A stretch of 64,000 bases of DNA from Burkholderiaceae bacterium (GTDB lineage Bacteria; Pseudomonadota; Gammaproteobacteria; Burkholderiales; Burkholderiaceae_D). Within the stretch, counting starts at the first letter, position 1, and each line of letters begins with the position of its first letter. The stretch spans positions 1 to 64,000 of the forward strand of contig JAOAUN010000035.1 in NCBI GenBank assembly GCA_030157545.1, in the 5' to 3' direction. This document shows, piece after piece, positions 58,433 to 64,000 of this stretch. Below the pieces are notes generated by a model. That model did no database searches. It saw only the letters and a program-made list of their open reading frames with translations, and had not been told where the DNA came from. The position numbers and the translations under genes were made by a program.

Positions 58433-59059
58433 CTATTGCTGATTTGCTGAAGCTGATTTTCTGAAAGGCATTAAATTTTGGAAAATGCAACGAATGAATA
58501 TCTGCATATCCAGCCAGAAGCCGCGCTGCTCCATATACCGTTGCGCATATTCAAGCTTTAAAGGTAATACCTTTTCTACATAAGCTTCCTCCAGTTCCAC
58601 GCCCTCCAACCCGGCCAGCATTTGCGATTCAGTGTGAAACTCTACCGAGGCCAAATCGACTAATCCCGGCTTAACCGATAAAACCAGTTTGCGCACTGCC
58701 GTAGGATAACAACCGACATAGCGTGGCAATTCTGCTCGCGGGCCGACGATACTCAAATCCCCGCGCAAGACGTTAATAAGCAGTGGCCAGCGCGCCATAC
58801 CCAGCCTGCGCAAAAAAGAACCTATGCGGGTCACGGTTTCGCCATGACAGCCGGCTACCGTTTCCATGGCGTCCGGCTCTGAAACAGCGGTTCTGAATTC
58901 GAAAACTTTCACCATGCGGCCATTTCGACCAACCCGGTGCGGGCGCGCCAGCACACTGCCACGTGAATCGAGTTTAATCAGAATAGCAATCAGTGCGCAA
59001 AGCGGCGCAATCAACACCAGCACGGACAGAGAAAACACGACATCAAAAAAACGTTTCAT
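58433..59059 (-). CDS. Bacterial sugar transferase homologue lacking the catalytic Asp-Glu pair
   Basis: 208 residues from the ATG at 59059 (MKRFFDVVFS), with the membrane-entering N-terminal helix of polyprenyl-phosphate sugar-1-phosphate transferases. Family motifs are present: RPHRVGRNGR, FEFRT, TRIGSFLRRL, INVLRGDLSIVGPRAE and VKPGLVDLAS. The usual LDELPQL, whose Asp-Glu is the catalytic dyad in PglC-type enzymes, reads MARWPLL here, so residues 89-90 are Ala-Arg. The protein may be inactive, regulatory, or a divergent enzyme. The longer frame reaches 59104. It is divergent from an acyltransferase gene, and no other polysaccharide genes are in view. Confidence 0.85.
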   Translation of the reverse strand: MKRFFDVVFSLSVLVLIAPLCALIAILIKLDSRGSVLARPHRVGRNGRMVKVFEFRTAVSEPDAMETVAGCHGETVTRIGSFLRRLGMARWPLLINVLRGDLSIVGPRAELPRYVGCYPTAVRKLVLSVKPGLVDLASVEFHTESQMLAGLEGVELEEAYVEKVLPLKLEYAQRYMEQRGFWLDMQIFIRCIFQNLMPFRKSASANQQ

Positions 59060-59281
59060 TGGACACCACTTAAAAATCAGAACTTCGATTGTCAATGAGA
59101 ACACTCATCAGCAACAAGTTTTTTCTACCGGCGCGCTCGGCAACGGTGTTGATAAAAATAGACGGGGTACTACAACGTCCTGAATAAATGTAGACCACCA
59201 GGGTCGGCGTTATAATTCGCCTTCCTCTCGGCAATACCCAATATCGACGCAGCGAATACCGCGCGCCCATCAAAAATTTCT

Positions 59282-60424
59282 ATGATTATTAGCGCTGTGT
59301 GGGCCATTCCTGCTGTCTTCGTGATTGCGATCGCGACAATGTCCCTGCTTAATCTCAGCGTGAAAATCACGCCGCCTGCCGGACGCTTGCAGGCTATTGA
59401 TGGCCTGCGCGGTTTTCTCGCACTGTCCGTCTTCGTTCATCACGCCACGATCTGGCAAGATTTTCTGCACAGTGGTCAGTGGCGCGTACCAAATTCGATT
59501 TTATTTGCTCATCTGGGGCAATCCAGTGTGTCGCTGTTTTTCATGATCACTGCCTGCCTGTTTTTTACACGCATACTGGACGCCCGCGAACGGCCGATTG
59601 ACTGGGGCAGACTATACGTTTCGCGCATCATGCGAATCTTGCCGCTTTTTATTCTTGTCACGATAACCGCGACCATCATTGTGGCGCTTGTTAAGTATCT
59701 GGATCTCGACGCCGCCAATCCGGCATGGATAGAGCGAACAGCCCGCCCCTTGCTCGTCACCGCTGGTGTCGCCTGGACGCTGCACTATGAATGGCTGTTT
59801 TATTTCATACTGCCGCTGCTAGCTTTGATGCGCGGCGTGATACCGTCTGCGGCCGCCTTGCTGCTGGCCTTGCTTGCACTGGCAATTGAAAACTGGAGCA
59901 GGATCAACACCGTTCTGTTGCTCAATTTCTCTGCCGGCATGGCCAGCGCCGTACTGATTCGTAATCAGACTCTGCGCATCTTACTCGTCAGTTCTGCTGC
60001 CTCGGCGTTTGCCATCGCCTGTATTGGGCTAGCCTTCACGCTTTGCCCCACACCGTTCTCTGCATCTGCAATCGGATTGCTGTGGCTGGCTTTCACCATC
60101 ATCGCTGCAGGCAACAGCTTCTTCGGTGTGCTGACTCTGCCAATTTGCCGCCAGCTAGGCGAAATCACTTTCGGCATTTATCTGTTGCACGGGCCGTTGC
60201 TGTTTATCTTGCTGCGCCTGGTAGTGGGCCTGCCAATGGCTGCCAGCCTGACACCTGCAGAACACTGGCTGCTGATCATGACGATCACGCCTATCCTGAT
60301 TGGCATTGCATTGCTGTCTTTCATCTGGATAGAAAGACCATGCATGCAGGCAGCACCGCAGATGCACGCGTGGCTGTCGGCACGCATGCTGCGTTTCAGA
60401 AGCATCCTGAAAAAATCGTATTAG
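59282..60424 (+). CDS. Acyltransferase 3 family membrane protein (OafA/YrhL-like)
   Basis: 380 residues with about ten membrane segments. The family's IDGLRGFLALSVFVHHA with the active-site His is at about 39-55, and SVSLFFMITACLFFTR and ITFGIYLLHGPLLF follow. It probably O-acetylates or acylates a surface glycan. A TATAAT at 59211-59216 is a possible -10. No ribosome site is clear at 59282, and the ATG at 59339 is an alternative that would lose the first hydrophobic stretch. Confidence 0.87.
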   Translation: MIISAVWAIPAVFVIAIATMSLLNLSVKITPPAGRLQAIDGLRGFLALSVFVHHATIWQDFLHSGQWRVPNSILFAHLGQSSVSLFFMITACLFFTRILDARERPIDWGRLYVSRIMRILPLFILVTITATIIVALVKYLDLDAANPAWIERTARPLLVTAGVAWTLHYEWLFYFILPLLALMRGVIPSAAALLLALLALAIENWSRINTVLLLNFSAGMASAVLIRNQTLRILLVSSAASAFAIACIGLAFTLCPTPFSASAIGLLWLAFTIIAAGNSFFGVLTLPICRQLGEITFGIYLLHGPLLFILLRLVVGLPMAASLTPAEHWLLIMTITPILIGIALLSFIWIERPCMQAAPQMHAWLSARMLRFRSILKKSY

Positions 60425-60520
60425 CTATCAATGCTTTAGAAAAATCAAATTAGCTTAATCTGGCTATCCGACCTATCCTTTGTTCGTCGCAATGATTTGC
60501 GTTAACTAAAGGAGCATGAC

Positions 60521-61003
60521 ATGACTATCCAGACCCGCCCTGAAATTAAAACCTTCGCCAACCTCGAATCCGCTTTCGCAGGCGAATCCATGGCGCACAT
60601 CAAATACCGCTATTTCGCCAAGCTCGCGCGCGAAATGGGTGACGAGGAAACTGCACGCACATTTGAAGCAACAGCTGACCAGGAAGTGATGCACGCATTT
60701 GGTCATCTCGACTTGCTCTACCCGAAAGCGACGATGACTCCAGCGAAGGCCCTGCAAATTGCTATCGCAGGCGAGACTTATGAATACACCGAAATGTATC
60801 CGGGCTTTCGCAAAACTGCAGAGGAAGAAGGCAATGCCGCTGCCGTGGCCGAGATGAACGAGCAGATCGAAGAATCGAAGTTACATGCCGCGCAATTCAA
60901 GGCCACGCTCGAGAAAGCACAAAAACGTTTTGCCGCTTTGGCCAAAGTCGAAGAGCGCCACGCGAATCATTACCAGGCGCAGCTTGCAAAGATCAGCGGC
61001 TGA
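60521..61003 (+). CDS. Rubrerythrin, short form without rubredoxin domain
   Basis: 160-residue di-iron four-helix protein that reduces hydrogen peroxide. Di-iron ligands are expected in [31 protein letters not shown] and the [10 protein letters not shown] helices. The usual C-terminal rubredoxin-like Cys4 domain is absent; a separate rubredoxin gene follows 46 bp downstream. AAAGGAG lies 7 nt before the ATG. First gene of a three-gene electron chain. Confidence 0.93.
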   Translation: MTIQTRPEIKTFANLESAFAGESMAHIKYRYFAKLAREMGDEETARTFEATADQEVMHAFGHLDLLYPKATMTPAKALQIAIAGETYEYTEMYPGFRKTAEEEGNAAAVAEMNEQIEESKLHAAQFKATLEKAQKRFAALAKVEERHANHYQAQLAKISG

Positions 61004-61049
61004 GCAGATTGATTCAGGCACAATTACTTACATCATTGGGAAAAATAAT

Positions 61050-61229
61050 ATGAGCGACATGAACTTCACTTCGTATATCTGTATCGTTTGCGGCTTTGTC
61101 TACGACGAAGCCGCAGGTCGCCCTGAAGACGGCATTGCGGCCGGCACCAAGTGGGCCGATGTGCCGGAAGACTGGGCGTGCCCGGATTGTGGTGTCGCAA
61201 AAGCCGACTTCGAAGTCGTCGAAATTTAA
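61050..61229 (+). CDS. Rubredoxin
   Basis: 59-residue mononuclear iron electron carrier. The Fe ligands are the Cys pairs CIVC (11-14) and CPDC (44-47), with the typical [25 protein letters not shown] core. The start ATG at 61050 is set by homology and lies 46 bp after the rubrerythrin stop; the longer frame is an overlap artefact. It should carry electrons from the reductase to rubrerythrin. Confidence 0.95.
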   Translation: MSDMNFTSYICIVCGFVYDEAAGRPEDGIAAGTKWADVPEDWACPDCGVAKADFEVVEI

Positions 61230-61237
61230 GCGCCGCG

Positions 61238-62419
61238 ATGACAACCCAACTTCACCCTGACGGGCCAGTTTTGATCGTGGGCTCCGGCCTCGCCGGCTGG
61301 TCTGCTGCGCGCGAATTCCGCAAACTTGACACGACAACGCCGGTGACGCTGATCACCAGTGGCAACGGTGATTTCTATCCAAAGCCAGCACTGTCAAATG
61401 CGCTGGCACAGGGTAAATCCGCCGAACAGCTGGTGACCACGCCAGCAGAAAAAATGGCGGCAACATTAGGTGTGAGCCTGATGCCGCAAACGGAGGTCAG
61501 CGGCATTGATTTGCCAACACAGCAGATCATGACCAGCAAGGGTAGCCTGGCTTATCGGCAGTTGGTGCTGGCAACGGGCGCACATCCAATACGCTTAAGT
61601 TTTGCTGGCGATGCTGCGAATGAAATCGTTTCCGTGAATTCGCTCGATGACTATGTGGTATTTCGTAACCGGCTTCCCGCGCAAGCAAGGGTCTTGATCA
61701 TGGGCGCCGGTCTCATCGGCTGCGAGTTCGCCAATGATCTCGCAACATCTGGTAATACGGTGCAAGTGGTTGACCCCAACAAGCTGCCTTTGGCTTTGCT
61801 GTTGCCACCGCAAGCAAGTGCCGAGTTGCAGGCCAGCCTGTCGGAACTTGGCGTGCAGTGGCATCTGGGCACCTCCGTGGCGGAATTGAATCGCATTGAT
61901 GGAGAGCTTAGCGTTGAGCTGGCAAATGGCACAACGGTAGCAATCGATGTGGTGCTCAGTGCGATAGGACTGCGTGCCGACATCGCACTGGCGAAAGCTG
62001 CCGGCATCGCCACCGACCGCGGCATTATTGTTGACGCCACACTGCAAACCAGTGCACCGCATGTCTATGCGCTGGGTGATAACACGCAGTATGCGAGCGA
62101 TTCCTTAGGTAGCGGATCCGGGAATACCTCGCGCACCTTGCCGTATGTAATGCCCATCATGAATGCAGCCAGAGCATTGGCGCAAACCCTGAACGGCACC
62201 GAGACCGAGGTCAGATTTCCTGTCATGCCGGTCACAATCAAGACACCGGCGCTGCCGCTCGTGGTGTCCGCTGCAGCACCGGGCACGGCAGGCACATGGC
62301 AAACTCTGGAACCGGGCATCTGGCATTTTGTGGATGCGGATGCGCGCGTGCTGGGCTTTGTATTGCGTGGTGCGCAAACTTCTCGCCGCGCCGAACAGGC
62401 CAAGCTGGTTGCGCTATAA
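61238..62419 (+). CDS. Rubredoxin-NAD(+) reductase
   Basis: 393-residue FAD/NAD-binding oxidoreductase. The FAD dinucleotide motif is in LIVGSGLAGWSAAREF near the start, the NADH motif in LIMGAGLIGCEFANDL near 150, and the FAD GD motif in VYALGDNTQY near 275. It passes electrons from NADH to the rubredoxin encoded 8 bp upstream. The trio suggests a peroxide-scavenging path. Confidence 0.92.
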   Translation: MTTQLHPDGPVLIVGSGLAGWSAAREFRKLDTTTPVTLITSGNGDFYPKPALSNALAQGKSAEQLVTTPAEKMAATLGVSLMPQTEVSGIDLPTQQIMTSKGSLAYRQLVLATGAHPIRLSFAGDAANEIVSVNSLDDYVVFRNRLPAQARVLIMGAGLIGCEFANDLATSGNTVQVVDPNKLPLALLLPPQASAELQASLSELGVQWHLGTSVAELNRIDGELSVELANGTTVAIDVVLSAIGLRADIALAKAAGIATDRGIIVDATLQTSAPHVYALGDNTQYASDSLGSGSGNTSRTLPYVMPIMNAARALAQTLNGTETEVRFPVMPVTIKTPALPLVVSAAAPGTAGTWQTLEPGIWHFVDADARVLGFVLRGAQTSRRAEQAKLVAL

Positions 62420-62551
62420 ATCCCAGACGGAAAAACAACGCCGACTAGGCTGTACGGCATACATTGGCGAACGGAAAAGCAACAGAACTGAAAAGAGGTT
62501 TCAGCTAGCATCGAATATCAAAATTCGAACAATAATCCGATTGGATAAATT

Positions 62552-63955
62552 GTGCTTGCTACTGAAACCTCGCCATTTCATCACGCAGATTCAGCATCAC
62601 GATTACACCGATCAGTCCCCGTTGACGTAGCACGCTTCTGCTCATTTTTTGTCTGCTGCTGGCTTGCTGCGCCAGCAGCAGCGATGAGCCTGATCGAAGC
62701 CTATCAGTCAGCACTGCAGCATGATGCAGCTTATCAGGCTGCGATGCATGAAAACGAAGCAGGCCAGGAATTGCGCGCCATCGGCAAGGCCAATCTGCTG
62801 CCGAATCTGAGCCTCTCTTACAGTCTCAGCAAAAGTAACGCCGAGCGTACCAGCACCAATCCTGATGGCAGCCGCTTCAGCGATTCTCCCAGTTACCTCA
62901 GCAAGGCGCTTACGCTGTCAATGCGGCAGCCCTTGTTCAACCTCGACGCGATGGCGCGCTACCGGCAAGGCAATGCGCAAGCCAGTTACAGCGACGCGCA
63001 ATTTTCCGGTAAAAGCCAGGAACTGATCACGCGCCTTTCTGCTACCTACTTCGACGCGCTGCTGGCCGAAAGTCAGTTGCGTCTGGCGAATGCGCAAAGC
63101 AATGCTCTGACAGAAAACATGACGGGCAATGAAGTTTTGCTGGCCAAGGGCGCCGGCACGCTTACCGATGTTCTGGAAAGCCGCGCCCGCTACGAGCTGG
63201 CGCAAGCGCAAGTGATTGAAGCGCGCGACATCGTGACGAACACCCGCAATGCACTGGCGATGGTCATTGGCAGCGATCCCGGTGTGCTCGATACTATGCG
63301 CGCCGAGCTCAATGGCATGTCACTCACGCCGGCGGGACTAGCTGAATGGGAAAGCATTGCACGCGCATCAAATCCCGATATCGTCTCAAGCCGCTACAAA
63401 GCCGATTATGCCGAACTGGAAGTCACCCGCAATCGTGCCGGCCATATGCCGCGGGTTGATCTGGTGGCCTCCCACAGTCGCAACGCTGCTGACTCCATTT
63501 ACACATTCAATCAGGAATCAACGATTAATCTGGTTGGCGTACAAGTCACGGTACCGCTCTATGCTGGCGGCAGCGTCAATGCACAGACCCGTCAGGCATT
63601 GGCCCGCTCCGAAGTGGCTCACTCCGAGCTCGACGCCAGCACCAGCAAAGCACTGCTGGAACTGCGCAAACAATTCGACCTGCTGGCCAGCAGCGAGCTG
63701 CGCATTGCAGCCTTGCTCAAAGCCGAACAATCTGCCTTGCAACTGGTCGAGGCAACGCAGAGAAGTGTCAGCGGAGGCGTGCGCATCAACCTTGATGTTC
63801 TCAACGCTACCCAGCAACTCTTCACAACCCGTCGCGATCTCGCCCGTGCACAGCATGGACACCTGATGGCCTACCTGCAACTACGTGCGGCCGCCGGCGT
63901 GCTCGACATGACTGATCTGATGAAGATTAGCGCTTACTTCCAGCAGACACCATGA
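62552..63955 (+). CDS. TolC-family outer-membrane efflux/secretion channel
   Basis: 467 residues as read from a GTG. Two OEP domains with the long coiled-coil helices of TolC (LSATYFDALLAESQLRLANAQSNAL and GTLTDVLESRARYELAQAQ) and NINLVGVQVTVPLYAGG-type strand repeats. The hydrophobic FCSFFVCCWLAAPAAA at about 28-43 is the likely signal peptide. This leaves an unusually long N-terminus, so the start is uncertain (GGA 6 nt before the GTG is the only support). It could serve type I secretion or multidrug efflux. Its stop overlaps the next gene as ATGA. Confidence 0.9.
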   Translation: MLATETSPFHHADSASRLHRSVPVDVARFCSFFVCCWLAAPAAAMSLIEAYQSALQHDAAYQAAMHENEAGQELRAIGKANLLPNLSLSYSLSKSNAERTSTNPDGSRFSDSPSYLSKALTLSMRQPLFNLDAMARYRQGNAQASYSDAQFSGKSQELITRLSATYFDALLAESQLRLANAQSNALTENMTGNEVLLAKGAGTLTDVLESRARYELAQAQVIEARDIVTNTRNALAMVIGSDPGVLDTMRAELNGMSLTPAGLAEWESIARASNPDIVSSRYKADYAELEVTRNRAGHMPRVDLVASHSRNAADSIYTFNQESTINLVGVQVTVPLYAGGSVNAQTRQALARSEVAHSELDASTSKALLELRKQFDLLASSELRIAALLKAEQSALQLVEATQRSVSGGVRINLDVLNATQQLFTTRRDLARAQHGHLMAYLQLRAAAGVLDMTDLMKISAYFQQTP

Positions 63956-64000
63956 GCCAGCCATCAGCCCAGCGCACTGCCACCCTGCTCGCGCTAGGGC
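63952..64000 (+). CDS. Start of an unidentified gene (cut by window end)
   Basis: An ATG at 63952 overlaps the tolC-like stop as ATGA and opens a frame beginning MSQPSAQRTATLLALG to the window edge. Sixteen codons are too few to identify. Close coupling suggests it belongs to the same operon as the channel protein. In related genomes this neighbour is variable. Confidence 0.5.
   Translation, partial: MSQPSAQRTATLLALG

Overview
The window reads as a chromosomal segment of a betaproteobacterium (Burkholderiales, most likely Oxalobacteraceae close to Herminiimonas or Janthinobacterium). This is inferred from gene order and protein style, not from a database search. The pointers are rnpB next to a mraZ-led division and cell-wall cluster, ubiJ-ubiE-ubiB, ptsN-hprK-rapZ, a giant fused FAD/Fe-S oxidoreductase with a DUF3683-type start, and the series mutM / TPR protein / lolB / ispE / tRNA-Gln / prs / rplY / pth. 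Nearly all of the window is dense housekeeping sequence with a few accessory inserts. No transposase, integrase, prophage or CRISPR array is visible.

Layout. 1-11.35 kb (minus strand) is the dcw cluster, transcribed mraZ-rsmH-ftsL-ftsI-murE-murF-mraY-murD-ftsW-murG from a promoter whose downstream side carries four 10-bp-spaced MraZ-box-like repeats. Most joints are ATGA/TAATG-type overlaps. The exception is ftsW/murG, which is separated by a 104-bp insertion flanked by a 24-bp direct duplication. 11.5-14.7 kb holds rnpB, a VapBC toxin-antitoxin pair and an orphan RTX protein. 14.7-21.8 kb is a beta-oxidation operon (TetR regulator, acyl-CoA dehydrogenase, FadB-like fusion, thiolase, enoyl-CoA hydratase). 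21.8-25.5 kb has hslR, an MNT/HEPN pair, a ybhP-clsB pair and nudB. 25.6-27.5 kb is a first ankyrin-repeat protein lying between nudB and aspS. 27.7-35.0 kb carries aspS, a DUF502 membrane protein, an FmdB zinc-ribbon protein, a sodium:solute symporter and ubiB-ubiJ-ubiE. 35.3-38.5 kb is a second, 1067-residue ankyrin protein on the opposite strand, splitting ubiE from its usual DUF971 neighbour. 38.5-43.4 kb holds DUF971, a HIT protein and the fused oxidoreductase. 43.5-49.6 kb holds a YqaA-like membrane protein, ilvA, queF, ptsN-hprK-rapZ and a LON-domain protein. 49.6-57.6 kb holds mutY-mutM, then the TPR protein, lolB, ispE, tRNA-Gln, prs, rplY and pth. 57.6-60.4 kb looks accessory: a 32-bp-arm inverted repeat, an AT-rich leader with an H-NS-like gene, a sugar-transferase homologue lacking its catalytic Asp-Glu pair, and an acyltransferase. 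60.5-64 kb holds a rubrerythrin-rubredoxin-rubredoxin reductase operon, a TolC-family outer-membrane protein, and the first codons of a further gene.

The most novel-looking material is the pair of ankyrin proteins, both placed inside otherwise conserved housekeeping clusters. The larger has an acidic and basic low-complexity N-terminus with an arrangement resembling a bipartite nuclear localisation signal, and both have helical C-terminal tails that look weakly related by eye. Their role as host-directed effectors is an inference. The ftsW/murG insertion and the dyad-less sugar transferase are the other unusual points. Start codons were moved from the longest ORF where a Shine-Dalgarno site, an overlap or family homology favoured another start; each case is stated.
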